Shown: positions 39,179-47,280 of the stretch, one piece after another
How positions within the stretch are numbered: position 1 is the stretch's first letter
Layout: every line of letters starts with the position of its first letter
Assembly (NCBI GenBank): GCA_028280455.1
Contig: JANQLT010000104.1
Span: forward strand, 1-58,622
Direction of reading: 5' to 3'
DNA length: 58,622 bases
Source of the DNA: Kiloniellales bacterium
GTDB lineage: Bacteria > Pseudomonadota > Alphaproteobacteria > Kiloniellales > JAKSDN01
Position numbers and translations under genes: made by a program
Notes under the pieces: model-generated
Database searches by the model: none
Seen by the model: only the letters and a program-made list of their open reading frames with translations
Told to the model about the DNA's origin: nothing

Positions 39179-39865
39179 ATGTGCGGTCGCTACTCCATCA
39201 CCACGCCCGTCGAGGGGCTGCGCCAGCTCTTCCTCTTCGAGGAGATGCCGAACCTGGCGGCGCGCTACAACGTGGCGCCGACGCAGGAGGTGCCGGCGGT
39301 TCGCTTGGAGTCCGACGGCGCGCGGCACCTGCGGCTGCTGCGCTGGGGGCTGATCCCTTCCTGGGCCAAGGACCGCAAGATCGCCTACAAGACGATCAAC
39401 GCCCGGGCCGAGACGGTGGCCGAGAAGCCCTCGTTCCGCGGCGCTTATCGCAAGCGGCGCTGCCTGATCCTGGCCGACGGCTTCTACGAGTGGCGCAAGG
39501 AAGGCGAGGGCAAGCAGCCCTACCGGATCGTCATGGCCGACCGAGGGCCCTTCGCCATGGCCGGCCTTTGGGAGTTCTGGCGCGACCCGGCGGACCGGAG
39601 CCCGGTCGAGAGCTGCACCATCATCGTCACCGAGGCGAACGCCTACCTGAGCCGCCTGCACCACCGCATGCCGGTGATCCTGGCGCCGGACGACCACGCC
39701 CGCTGGCTCGACCCGGACGCCGACGGCGCCAGCTTGCAGGGGCTGCTCAAGCCCTTCGAGGCCGCGCCCCTGGTCGCCTTCCCGGTCAGCACCCACGTCA
39801 ACAAGCCGGCCAACGACGACCCGGCTTGCCTGGAGGCGGTCGGCGAGGAGATCGCCGCCGCCTGA
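39179..39865 (+). CDS. Abasic-site processing protein YedK/HMCES
   Basis: This 228-residue SRAP-domain protein forms a covalent thiazolidine link to abasic sites in single-stranded DNA, protecting the strand. Catalytic Cys2 is exposed after Met removal (MCGRYS); Asn74 (KTINARAET), Glu104 (DGFYEW) and His161/162 (HHRMPVIL) complete the site. Length is typical. I see no alphaproteobacterial LexA box (GTTC-N7-GTTC) in the 175 bases upstream, so SOS control is not supported. Confidence 0.93.
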   Translation: MCGRYSITTPVEGLRQLFLFEEMPNLAARYNVAPTQEVPAVRLESDGARHLRLLRWGLIPSWAKDRKIAYKTINARAETVAEKPSFRGAYRKRRCLILADGFYEWRKEGEGKQPYRIVMADRGPFAMAGLWEFWRDPADRSPVESCTIIVTEANAYLSRLHHRMPVILAPDDHARWLDPDADGASLQGLLKPFEAAPLVAFPVSTHVNKPANDDPACLEAVGEEIAAA

Positions 39866-39893
39866 CGCGCCGGTACCGGAGCGCTACCGGATT

Positions 39894-39980
39894 GGGCGGT
39901 TCGTTTCGATGTCGAAGGCTGCCGCGACGAGCGGCGGTCGCCGGAGCGGTGCCGTTTCACCCAAGCAGGGAGCGCCCTAG
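39894..39980. repeat. Palindromic CTAG-ended repeat, copy C (half)
   Basis: This 87-base stretch matches the right part of copy A (18972-19049): GGGCGGTTCGTTTCGATGTC, then a variable middle, then CAAGCAGGGAGCGCCCTAG. The matching left arm is absent, so this is a half element. The final CTAG (39977-39980) contains the stop codon of the solute-binding-protein gene on the minus strand. Confidence 0.7.
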
Positions 39981-40828
39981 CGGAAGGCTGAGATGTCGGC
40001 GGGCAGGGCGTAGCGCTCGAGCAGCGTCTGGTACTTGCCCGTCGCGACCATCGCCGCCAGGGCGTGCTCCAGGGCGTGGAAGAGCTTGTCGTTGTCCGCC
40101 TTCAGCGCGAAGCCGACCTCGCGGCGGGGCTGGAAGGCGCCGGGCACGAGGCGGCTGCGCGACTGCGGGTCGAGACTGTTGGCGACGGCGCTACGGGTCT
40201 GCACGAAGAAGGCGGCGGCGTGGCCCATGGAGACCGGGAAGTGGGTGAAGCGCTGATCGGGCAGGGAATGGATGTGCATCGGGTCGCGCCCGGCCGCGAC
40301 CTGGGCGTCGCTGATCGCATGGGCGTAGCGCTCGGCGCTGCTGCCCGAGGTGACCGAGACGGTGCGGCCGGCCAGGTCGTCGGGCCCCTCGATGCGGAAG
40401 GGGTTGCCCTTCAGGACCATCATGTGATCGCCGGTGACGAGGTAGGGCAGGCGGCGCAGCTCCGCCGGGTCCTCAGGTAAGGCGAGGGTGGCGATGGCAT
40501 CGACCCGGCCGGCGGCGAGCGCCTCGGTCAGCTCGCCGCGCGGCATGCGCAGGAGCCGGAGCTCCAGACCGTGTGCCGCCGCCGCGGCCTCGGCGACCGC
40601 CACCTCGAAGCCCTGCAGGGCGCCGTCGCGGCGATAGGAGAAGGGGGCGCCGGCCAGCGCCAGGCCGACGGTCAGCCGGCCTTTCTCGACCAGCGCGCCG
40701 TCGAGCTTGACGTAGTGGGCGGCGAGGGGCGCGGCGGCGACGAGACAGAGCAGCGCCAGCCCGAAGGCCGCCAGCCTCGGCTGCGACCGCCGCCGGCCGG
40801 GCGCGCGCTCAGCGTTGCACGCCGACAT
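39977..40828 (-). CDS. Periplasmic solute-binding protein, family 3
   Basis: This 283-residue protein has a Sec-type signal (basic start, hydrophobic LAAFGLALLCLVAAAPLA) and a type II periplasmic-binding fold typical of amino-acid binders: LTVGLALAGAPFSYRRDGAL, then 'GFEVAVAEAAAA' and GRTVSVTSGSSAERYA. It has no permease or ATPase next to it, so it may be an orphan or act as a sensor. It overlaps the upstream peptidoglycan-binding gene by 20 bases. Its stop codon is supplied by the end of repeat copy C, so its last residues may have been altered by that element. Confidence 0.78.
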   Translation of the reverse strand: MSACNAERAPGRRRSQPRLAAFGLALLCLVAAAPLAAHYVKLDGALVEKGRLTVGLALAGAPFSYRRDGALQGFEVAVAEAAAAAHGLELRLLRMPRGELTEALAAGRVDAIATLALPEDPAELRRLPYLVTGDHMMVLKGNPFRIEGPDDLAGRTVSVTSGSSAERYAHAISDAQVAAGRDPMHIHSLPDQRFTHFPVSMGHAAAFFVQTRSAVANSLDPQSRSRLVPGAFQPRREVGFALKADNDKLFHALEHALAAMVATGKYQTLLERYALPADISAFR

Positions 40829-42404
40829 TGCCGCGCAGCCTGTTCTGCCGAATGGTCTCTTCCATATGCCGGAGCAGCTCGCGAGAGGGCTCCGGCTTGC
40901 CGACCAGACCGTGGTCGCTCATGTAGCGGGCGATCAGCGCGCGCGTGCGCTCGCCGTACTTGCCGTCCAGCACGAGCGGCTCCGCGCTGTCGTAGCCGAG
41001 CGTCACCAGGCGGTCCTGGATCCGGTAGACGACGCTCTGCTCCCGGTCCTCGTCGCGCGCGGGCGCGGTGGTGCCGGTCACGGAGGCCGACTGCACGGCC
41101 GTCGGCGCCGAGCCGTCGCTGCGCACCGCGGGTGCTTCGGGAGCCTCGGGCAGCGGCGCGCTGGTCGAGGCGATCTTCGGCAGCGGCGGTGCCGGCGCGC
41201 TCGGCACCTCGGGCAGGCTCGGCCTCGTGTCCGCCGGGCTCGGCGCCGCGTCGCCGCGCTCCTGGAGTCGCGTGCGCATGTGACTCAGCAGGTCGCGGGT
41301 CGGCTTGGCGTCCTGGGCCAGGCCGTGGTCCCGCTGGTAGTCGCGGATCGCCACGCGGGTGCGCGGCCCGATCTTGCCGTCGACCTTGAGCGGGATCGAT
41401 TGGTTGTAGCCGAGCTCGTTCAAGGCGGCCTGCACGGCGGCGGTCAGGGCGATGGACTGGACCTCCGCGCTGGGCAGGGCGGAGGCCGCCTTGGCGCTCT
41501 GGACGGCGGGCTTCGGGTCCGACTCGGTTTCGGCCGCGGGCGCCGCTGCAGCGCTTGCCGCGTCATCCGCCGTCTCGGCGGGCGGCTCGACCGTCGTCTT
41601 GGTCAGGTCGATCGTCGCGGCGGGCGCCTGGGCGACGCGCTTCGGCGCCGGCTCGGGCAGGGGCGCCGGCTCCGGCTCGGGCGCCGGCGGCGCGGCGGCG
41701 ACCGCCGGTTCGGGATCCGGCGCCGCTGGCTCCGCCGTTTCGCTCGGCGCCGCTGCCGGCGCCGCTTCCGCCGCGGCGGGAGCAGGCGGCACGACCGCGG
41801 CCGGCTCGGCCTCGATCGCTTCAGCCTCGGCCGGCTCGGCCACCACCGGCTCGGCCACCACCGGCTCGGCGGCGGCCGGTGCCGGCTCGCTCTGCTCGGC
41901 CGTCGCCATGGCGGTCTCGGCCGGCGGCTCGGGCGCCGGGACGGCCTCTTCGGCGATGGCCTCGGCCATCTCTTCCGGCGCCGCGTCCCTGTTGTCGGGC
42001 TCGGCCGCCTCTTGCGGCTCGAGGCTCGCCAGGCCGCTGTCTGGCAGCGGCTCGACCAGCTCTCCGTCCAGGGTCAGGCTGGCGAGCTGCCAGCAGCCCC
42101 GGCGCTCGATGGCGCCGCAGGTCTGCTCGAAATTGGCGCTGACCCGGCGGTGGGCCTTCTCGCCGGCCGTGTCGGCCAGGAACATCTTGCCGCGCAGGCC
42201 CCACTGGCCGTTGTTGTCCTCGGGCGGCACCACGACGGCGCCGATCAGGCGCTGCCGCTTGGGCGCCTCGATGGCATCGGCCACGATCCGCTGGGCCAGG
42301 CCGACGAAAGCCTCCTCGCGGGCCTCGCGCTCGCGTTCCAGGTAGATATCGATCGCCATTGCCGACAGCGGAACGACGGCAAGCAGAAACAGCAGAATCC
42401 GCAC
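40809..42404 (-). CDS. Peptidoglycan-binding envelope protein
   Basis: This 531-residue protein has an N-terminal membrane anchor or signal (about residues 2-18), a small Cys-containing domain (about 70-115), a long Ala/Pro/Glu-rich low-complexity linker (about 130-310) and two PG_binding_1 domains (about 317-375, with LNELGYN and VDGKIGPRTRVAIRDYQ, and 455-510, with LVTLGYD and LDGKYGERTRALIARY). It probably spans the periplasm and holds to peptidoglycan. The repetitive linker causes very long antisense frames. It overlaps the downstream solute-binding gene. Confidence 0.82.
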   Translation of the reverse strand: MRILLFLLAVVPLSAMAIDIYLEREREAREEAFVGLAQRIVADAIEAPKRQRLIGAVVVPPEDNNGQWGLRGKMFLADTAGEKAHRRVSANFEQTCGAIERRGCWQLASLTLDGELVEPLPDSGLASLEPQEAAEPDNRDAAPEEMAEAIAEEAVPAPEPPAETAMATAEQSEPAPAAAEPVVAEPVVAEPAEAEAIEAEPAAVVPPAPAAAEAAPAAAPSETAEPAAPDPEPAVAAAPPAPEPEPAPLPEPAPKRVAQAPAATIDLTKTTVEPPAETADDAASAAAAPAAETESDPKPAVQSAKAASALPSAEVQSIALTAAVQAALNELGYNQSIPLKVDGKIGPRTRVAIRDYQRDHGLAQDAKPTRDLLSHMRTRLQERGDAAPSPADTRPSLPEVPSAPAPPLPKIASTSAPLPEAPEAPAVRSDGSAPTAVQSASVTGTTAPARDEDREQSVVYRIQDRLVTLGYDSAEPLVLDGKYGERTRALIARYMSDHGLVGKPEPSRELLRHMEETIRQNRLRGNVGVQR

Positions 42405-42503
42405 CTAATGAGCTCCCGGGTCCCTGGCCGGCAGCGCGCGGCCGACTCCGTCTCTCGGGTACCGCCCTAGAATAGCAGATCGGCGCCCCGGATTGGACCC
42501 GCC

Positions 42504-43262
42504 CTAAGCGGATTTCCGCCGGCGGCCGGCCAAGGCGCCGAGATAGGCGTGGACGGCGCCTTCCAGGCCCAGCCAGAGCGCGTCCGCCGTGAAGGCATGG
42601 CCGATGGAGACCTCCTGCAGGTCCGGATGGGCGGCCAGGAAGGGCGGCAGGTTCTCCAGGGTCAAGTCGTGGCCGGCGTTGACGCCGAGGCCGCAGCCCG
42701 CCGCGGCGCGGCCGGCCAGGGCGTAGCGCTGCAGGGTCTCGGCGGAGTCCGGGCCGCCGAAGGCGACGGCATAGGGCCCGGTGTAGAGCTCGATGCGGTC
42801 GGCGCCGAGGGCGCGGACCTCGGCCATGGTCTCCGGCTCGGGGTCCATGAACAGGCTGACCCGCGGCCCGGCCTCGTGGAGCCGGGCGACGACGGTCGTC
42901 AGCAGGTCCCTCTGCTCGGCGACCGGCCAGCCGTGATCGGAGGTGCTCTGCTCCGGGGCGTCCGGCACCAGGGTCACCTGGTCCGGCCGGACCCGGCAGA
43001 CCAGCTCGAGGAAGTCCTCCGAGGGATAGCCCTCGATGTTGAACTCGATGCCCGGATGCGCCTCGAGCAGGGCCGCCAGCTCGACAACGTCGCTCTTGCG
43101 GATGTGCCGCTCGTCCGGCCGCGGATGCACGGTCAGGCCCTGGACCCCGGCGGCGATCAGCGTCTCGGCGGCCTCGATCACGCTCGGGTAGCCGACATCG
43201 CGCTGATTCCGCAGCAGGGCGATCTTGTTCAGGTTGATGCTGAGATTGACCGTCTGGGGCAT
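42504..43262 (-). CDS. pdxJ: Pyridoxine 5'-phosphate synthase
   Basis: This 252-residue TIM-barrel enzyme joins 1-deoxyxylulose 5-phosphate and 3-amino-2-oxopropyl phosphate to make pyridoxine 5'-phosphate. Family motifs are LSINLNKIALLRNQR at the N-terminus, TVHPRPDERHI at about 45-55 and SLFMDPEPE in the middle, with 'LGVNAGHDLTLENLP' near the end. The ATG at 43262 is chosen over an upstream frame to 43367 because family members start at the NLNKIA strand. No pdxA is nearby. Confidence 0.93.
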   Translation of the reverse strand: MPQTVNLSINLNKIALLRNQRDVGYPSVIEAAETLIAAGVQGLTVHPRPDERHIRKSDVVELAALLEAHPGIEFNIEGYPSEDFLELVCRVRPDQVTLVPDAPEQSTSDHGWPVAEQRDLLTTVVARLHEAGPRVSLFMDPEPETMAEVRALGADRIELYTGPYAVAFGGPDSAETLQRYALAGRAAAGCGLGVNAGHDLTLENLPPFLAAHPDLQEVSIGHAFTADALWLGLEGAVHAYLGALAGRRRKSA

Positions 43263-43397
43263 GGCAGGAGCGATTTCACGGTGCAGGGAAGCGACGGGCG
43301 GCGAAGCGCCGGACCGACTGTCGGGCAGCGGCCGCCGGCTGACCAGGGCAATGTTGTACCCGGACAATAGCCCAGCTCGCGGCCGGCGCCACCTCCC

Positions 43398-43583
43398 TCA
43401 GCCGTTGCAGCGGCAGCCCGTGACGGCGGTCTCGTTCAGGTGACCGAGGACCCGCGACCAGCGGCAGAGCAGCACGGCCGAGCCGAACGGGCGGCCGAAC
43501 AGGCCCCGGATGATCTTGCTCGACGGACGGCGGGTGCCCCAGGGTTGGCTGTAGGGACTGCTGCGCATCAGGGTCGCGGTCAT
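43398..43583 (-). CDS. Small hypothetical protein, 61 residues
   Basis: No family is recognised. It starts MTATLMRSSPYSQPWGTRRP and ends with CRCNG after a run containing GLFGRPFGSAVLLC. The main support is a good GGAGAAG ribosome-binding site 5 bases before the ATG and its place in a gap between the pdxJ and patatin genes, reading in their direction. Amino-acid composition (Arg, Ser, Pro) is not decisive, so it may also be non-coding. Confidence 0.45.
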   Translation of the reverse strand: MTATLMRSSPYSQPWGTRRPSSKIIRGLFGRPFGSAVLLCRWSRVLGHLNETAVTGCRCNG

Positions 43584-43718
43584 CGCTCTTCTCCTTCGGC
43601 CTGCATCGGCCTGACGATCGCAGACTGGCGGCCGTGGGTTTCCACGGCATTTCCCGCGTTAACCGACTTGGTTTCAATTGTTTCAGGCGGCGCGTCGCCG
43701 CCGGCCCGAAGACCGCTG

Positions 43719-44777
43719 TCAGCCGTGGTGTTCGGCGCCGAGGCCCTGGAACATGGCGCGGGCGTCGACCGTCGAGCGCTGGCCGAGGTGCTCGAAGTTC
43801 TCGTCGAGCCAGTCCGCGGCCGAGCGGCGGCCGATGTCGAAGAGGTGCTCCAGGAAGGCCCACTCGGCGTTGATCTTGGAGGAGGCGCCGAGCGGCATGA
43901 TCTCGTCGTGCGACTCGACGATATGGAGATGCAGGCGCCGGTAGTCCTTGCCGTCGAGCTTGCCGTCGTCGAGCAGCCGCTGCACGAAGTCGATCGCGCG
44001 CAGCTCCTTCAAGAGGCTGCTGTTGAAGGTGATCTCGTTCATGCGGTCGAGGATCTCGCGCGCCGACTGCGGCGTGCCTTTGCGCTCCACCGGGTTGATC
44101 TGGACGATGACGATGTCGTCGGACTCGCAGGCCTCGTAGAAGGGGAAGAGCACCGGGTTGCCCATGTAGCCGCCGTCCCAGTAGGGCACGCCCTCGATCT
44201 CGACGGCGTGGAACAGCAGCGGCAGGCAGGCCGAGGCCATGACCATGTCGGCGGTCAGCTCGTGACGCTTGAAGACCTTGACGCGGCCGGTCTCGACGTT
44301 GGTCGCCGAGATCATGACCTTCAGCTCGTCGCAGGAGCGCACCAGGTCGAAATCGACGACCTCCTCGACGATCGCCTTCAGGGGATTGAAGTTGAGCGGG
44401 TTGAGGTCGTAGGGCGAGGTCACCCGGTGCAGCAGGTCGAAGAAGACAAAGCTGGGACTGTTATCGAGGCTCCAGTTGCCCATGAAGACGTCGATCGGGC
44501 CGCGCTGGATCGGGCTCAGGCGGCCGGCATCGCTGACCGCCTTCCAGAAGCGCTCCAGCGCCTCCCGGGCGCCCTGCCGGCCGCCGCGCATCAGGCCGTC
44601 CGCGACCACGACGGCGTTCATGGCGCCGGCCGAGGTGCCGCTCATCGCCTCGATCTTGATCCGGCCGTCCTCCAGCAGGCAGTCCAGCACGCCCCAGGTG
44701 TAGGCGCCGTGGGCGCCGCCGCCCTGGAGCGCCAGGTTGATCGCCTTCTTGTCGGTCTTGCTCGCCCGTTTGGCCAT
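43719..44777 (-). CDS. Patatin-like phospholipase
   Basis: This 352-residue enzyme is a patatin-type serine hydrolase that should cleave acyl chains from lipids. The oxyanion hole is GGGAHG (19-24), the nucleophile Ser49 lies in GTSAG, and the catalytic Asp201 in DGG of VPYWDGGYMGNP. No signal peptide is seen, so it is cytosolic or exported by another route. It stands alone between a small hypothetical gene and the XRE-2TM gene, which diverges from it. Confidence 0.92.
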   Translation of the reverse strand: MAKRASKTDKKAINLALQGGGAHGAYTWGVLDCLLEDGRIKIEAMSGTSAGAMNAVVVADGLMRGGRQGAREALERFWKAVSDAGRLSPIQRGPIDVFMGNWSLDNSPSFVFFDLLHRVTSPYDLNPLNFNPLKAIVEEVVDFDLVRSCDELKVMISATNVETGRVKVFKRHELTADMVMASACLPLLFHAVEIEGVPYWDGGYMGNPVLFPFYEACESDDIVIVQINPVERKGTPQSAREILDRMNEITFNSSLLKELRAIDFVQRLLDDGKLDGKDYRRLHLHIVESHDEIMPLGASSKINAEWAFLEHLFDIGRRSAADWLDENFEHLGQRSTVDARAMFQGLGAEHHG

Positions 44778-44970
44778 CTATCACTCCGCGCCCGGCGGGG
44801 CCTCTGCTGGCCGCCACCGTTAGGGCGAAACCTCGCGCCTTCGAAAGGCATCTGCAAGCGCGTCGGCGAGGCCTTTTCTGAGGCAGTGCCGATCGCCTCG
44901 GGCAGGGTTTCGGCGCCCCCGGAGGCCCTGACGGCCCCTTGTCGGCCTCCTGTCGCCTCTCTGTCGGGTC

Positions 44971-44996
44971 GCTGACATGGTCAGCCGATGTATAGT
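44971..44996 (+). promoter_or_regulatory. Palindrome and -10 box before the XRE-2TM gene
   Basis: GCTGAC (44971-44976) and GTCAGC (44980-44985) form a perfect palindrome with a 3-base centre. TATAGT (44991-44996) just downstream resembles a -10 box, 48 bases before the ATG. This would suit autoregulation by the helix-turn-helix protein encoded downstream. It is inferred from position only. Confidence 0.4.
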
Positions 44997-45044
44997 TCCC
45001 GAAGCTCATCGAAGCGGAACCCACGCGGCTAGGCGACAATTCAC

Positions 45045-45518
45045 ATGCTCGTTCGCAAGCTACGACTTGAGAGGGGATGGTCCCAGGAGACGCTGGCGGA
45101 GATCAGCGATCTCAGCGTGCGGACCATCCAGCGGATCGAGCGAGGCGGCAAGGCAAGCCTGGAATCGCTCTCGGCACTGGCAGCCGCCTTCGACGTGGAT
45201 GTCGCGACGCTGTCCACGGAGACGAGCATGTACAGTCAAAGAAACGTCACGGAAGAAGAGCGCGAAGCCCTGGAATATGTCAGGGATATCAAGGGCTTCT
45301 ACAGCCATCTTGTCGTCTATCTGGTCTCGGTCGCGGCCATGTTCGTGGCCGGCTTCTTCTTCCTCGAGAGCGACTATCCCTGGTACATCTGGCCCGCCCT
45401 CGGCTGGGGCATGGGGGTCGTGGCCCACGGCCTCGCGGTCTTCGAGATCTTCTTCCTGTTCGGCGCCGACTGGGAGCGGCGGCAGGTCGAGAAGCGGCTT
45501 CGGCGCAACCGGAGCTAG
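45045..45518 (+). CDS. XRE helix-turn-helix protein with 2TM domain
   Basis: This 157-residue protein joins an N-terminal XRE-type helix-turn-helix (about 1-58: RKLRLERGWSQETLAEIS and LSVRTIQRIERGGKASLESL) to a C-terminal '2TM' domain with two membrane helices (about 85-108 and 116-140) and ending in WERRQVEKRLRRN. It would thus be a membrane-tethered DNA-binding protein. The 2TM domain is also found alone or on histidine kinases. A palindrome with a -10-like box lies upstream, possibly its own operator. It is convergent with the anti-sigma gene. Confidence 0.85.
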   Translation: MLVRKLRLERGWSQETLAEISDLSVRTIQRIERGGKASLESLSALAAAFDVDVATLSTETSMYSQRNVTEEEREALEYVRDIKGFYSHLVVYLVSVAAMFVAGFFFLESDYPWYIWPALGWGMGVVAHGLAVFEIFFLFGADWERRQVEKRLRRNRS

Positions 45519-45556
45519 GAGCCGTTCACCCGACCGTACAGCGCGGACGGAGAGAC

Positions 45557-45871
45557 CTAGCTCTCGTTTCGGGCTGCCAGGACGGCTTTCACCAGGTCCT
45601 CGGGCACGGCGTCGGGAAGCGGCCGGTCCGGGTCCTCGAAGGCGCGCTTCGAGACCTCGACGCTGCGCCGGTAGGCGGCCAGGTAGTCCCGGCATTCCCG
45701 GCAGACCTTGAGGTGCAGCTTGAAGACCAAGCGCTGCTTTTCCGGCAGCTCGCCCTCCAGGTAGGCCAGGAGGAAGGCCTCGAACTGCCGGCAGGTGATC
45801 ATGAGCGGCATGTGATTGAGCATCATGCCGCGCAGCCATTTCATCGGCCCCGATCTCGGCTGTTGCGCCAT
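45557..45871 (-). CDS. Zinc-finger anti-sigma factor
   Basis: This 104-residue protein has the zf-HC2 pattern of anti-sigma factors: Cys in ITCRQFEAFLLAYLEGELP and the HxxxCxxC motif HLKVCRECRDYL at about 54-65. No membrane helix is seen, so it is a soluble, ChrR-like or zinc-binding anti-sigma domain. It is the last gene of the sigma operon; its ATG overlaps the stop of the 41-codon ORF (TGATG). A GTG one codon upstream is possible. It probably holds the adjacent ECF sigma factor until a redox or metal signal. Confidence 0.82.
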   Translation of the reverse strand: MAQQPRSGPMKWLRGMMLNHMPLMITCRQFEAFLLAYLEGELPEKQRLVFKLHLKVCRECRDYLAAYRRSVEVSKRAFEDPDRPLPDAVPEDLVKAVLAARNES

Positions 45872-45996
45872 CACGCCGCTCCCTTCACAGCGACTACAGC
45901 TTCGATGTTGCGAGCGACAGCAGGGATACGGACAAAGCGACTCCCGCGCGCCGCGTCGCGCGCAAGATTGTTGTGTGCTGAGGGCCGAATGGTCAT
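45871..45996 (-). CDS. 41-residue ORF between sigma factor and anti-sigma factor
   Basis: An ATG at 45996 overlaps the sigma-factor stop (TGATG) and opens a frame that ends at a TGA overlapping the ATG of the anti-sigma gene (TGATG). The product reads MTIRPSAHNNLARDAARG and continues SRFVRIPAVARNIEAVVAVKG, basic and without a membrane helix or Cys. I know no family. Tight coupling on both sides suggests it is translated; it may be a third regulator of the sigma factor or only a coupling ORF. Confidence 0.55.
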   Translation of the reverse strand: MTIRPSAHNNLARDAARGSRFVRIPAVARNIEAVVAVKGAA

Positions 45997-46625
45997 CACA
46001 GCTCTCCCTTGAGCAGGGGCTCGAGCAGCTTCTTCAGGGCCGAGCGCGCCCGGTGCAGGCGGACCTTGACGTTGGCCTCGGTCAGCCCGAGGGCCTCGGC
46101 GACCTCCCGCGTGGTCAGCTCCTCGATGTCGCGGAGCTGCAGGACCAGGCGGTAGCCCTCGGGCAGCGCGGCGATCTTGGCCTGGACCAGCGCCCGCCGG
46201 TCCTCGCGCTCGTAGATCTCCTCGGGCGTCGCCAGGCTCTCCCAAGGGCCTTCGATACGGCAGGCACTCTCGTCGAAGGCGGGCAGCAGCGCGTCGATCG
46301 GCGCCTCGGCCTTGGCCTTCCGGGAGCGCAGCTTCATGAGGGTCTGGTTGACCACGATGCGGTGCAGCCAGGTCTTCAGGCTGGAGCGCCGCTCGAAGCG
46401 GTCGATCCGCTTGAGGGCGGCGAGGAAGGCTTCCTGCACGCAGTCCTCGGCCAGGGCCGCGTCGCCGGCGATGCGTCGGGCCACGGCCAGCATCCAGCCC
46501 CCGTGCTGCCGGACCAGCAGCTCGGCCGCCCGCGCCTCGCCCGCCTTGAGGGCCTCGATCAGCGCGTCCTCGGACAAGGCGGGCGGGTCGCCCGTTCCGA
46601 CTCTCTCTGCGACCCGCTCGTCCAC
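45996..46625 (-). CDS. ECF-type RNA polymerase sigma factor
   Basis: This 209-residue sigma factor has region 2 (about 40-105, with EDCVQEAFLAALKRIDRF and SSLKTWLHRIVVNQTLMKL) and region 4 (about 145-205, with ALPEGYRLVLQLRDIEEL and REVAEALGLTEANVKVRLHR). A 40-residue linker joins them. It begins with GTG at 46625. It leads an operon sigma-41 codon ORF-anti-sigma, each joined by a TGATG overlap, which is the usual arrangement for regulated ECF factors. Its target promoters are not identified. Confidence 0.93.
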   Translation of the reverse strand: MDERVAERVGTGDPPALSEDALIEALKAGEARAAELLVRQHGGWMLAVARRIAGDAALAEDCVQEAFLAALKRIDRFERRSSLKTWLHRIVVNQTLMKLRSRKAKAEAPIDALLPAFDESACRIEGPWESLATPEEIYEREDRRALVQAKIAALPEGYRLVLQLRDIEELTTREVAEALGLTEANVKVRLHRARSALKKLLEPLLKGEL

Positions 46626-46815
46626 CGTTGGCGACCTGATTGTACGACGTCTAGGCTTGCCCGATGGAAGTCTAGCGGCAGCCCGAACGGCCCGGCAATG
46701 ATGTCGGGGCGGCGGCTACGGGAGGACGGGTCACGGATCGAACCCTCTTCTCGTAGGGACCCGGTCCTATCGTTTCGGAATCAGTCTCGACCACTCGACA
46801 GAAGTCGGTTTCTCA

Positions 46816-47280
46816 TCAGTCCGTCGGTTCTATGGGACTTCCATCTGCAGGCAAGCGCTTGAGCGTACGCAGCGTGTCGAGCAAGGGGTCGTCGCCGGCG
46901 CTGGACAGGGCCGCTTGGGCGGCCTCTCGGACCTTGGCCTGGGCCTTTTGCCAGGAAAGCGTCGCGCTGTTCAGCTTCGCGGTGCCTTTGCTGCTCAGCG
47001 CCATGCGCTTGAGGCGCATGTCCTTGGCCGGCTCGAAGATCACCCAGCCCTCGGCACGCAGGACTTTGGCGTTTCGAGAGATCGTCCCCTTGTCGAGGGC
47101 GACCTCCTCCGAGAGCTCCTGGACCGTCGCGGAGCCCATCCTGTCGAGCGCCCTCAAGAGCGCGAGCTGCGTCACGCGGATGTCGTCTTCCGTCAGCACG
47201 GCGTCGTACATGACGGTCAGCGCCCGTGCCGCGCGACGCAACTGTGTGCAATAGCAATCCGTGAACACCGCCTGCTCCAA
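46816..47280 (-). CDS. MarR-family transcriptional regulator
   Basis: This 154-residue winged-helix protein has the MarR pattern: an N-terminal dimer helix (CYCTQLRRAARALTVMYD), a recognition part (TVQELSEEVALDKGTISRNA) and the wing (WVIFEPAKDMRLKRMALS). It appears to begin with TTG at 47280; a GTG four codons later is possible. Three Cys lie near the N-terminus (CYC), as in some redox- or metal-sensing members. It diverges from the polyamine-type ABC/Rieske operon and is the best candidate for its regulator, an inference from position. Confidence 0.85.
   Translation of the reverse strand: MEQAVFTDCYCTQLRRAARALTVMYDAVLTEDDIRVTQLALLRALDRMGSATVQELSEEVALDKGTISRNAKVLRAEGWVIFEPAKDMRLKRMALSSKGTAKLNSATLSWQKAQAKVREAAQAALSSAGDDPLLDTLRTLKRLPADGSPIEPTD

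Noticed and set aside
40815..42470. 551-codon plus-strand frame rich in Arg and Gly opposite the peptidoglycan-binding gene
   Set aside because: It arises from the Ala/Pro/Glu repeat of the real gene read on the other strand.
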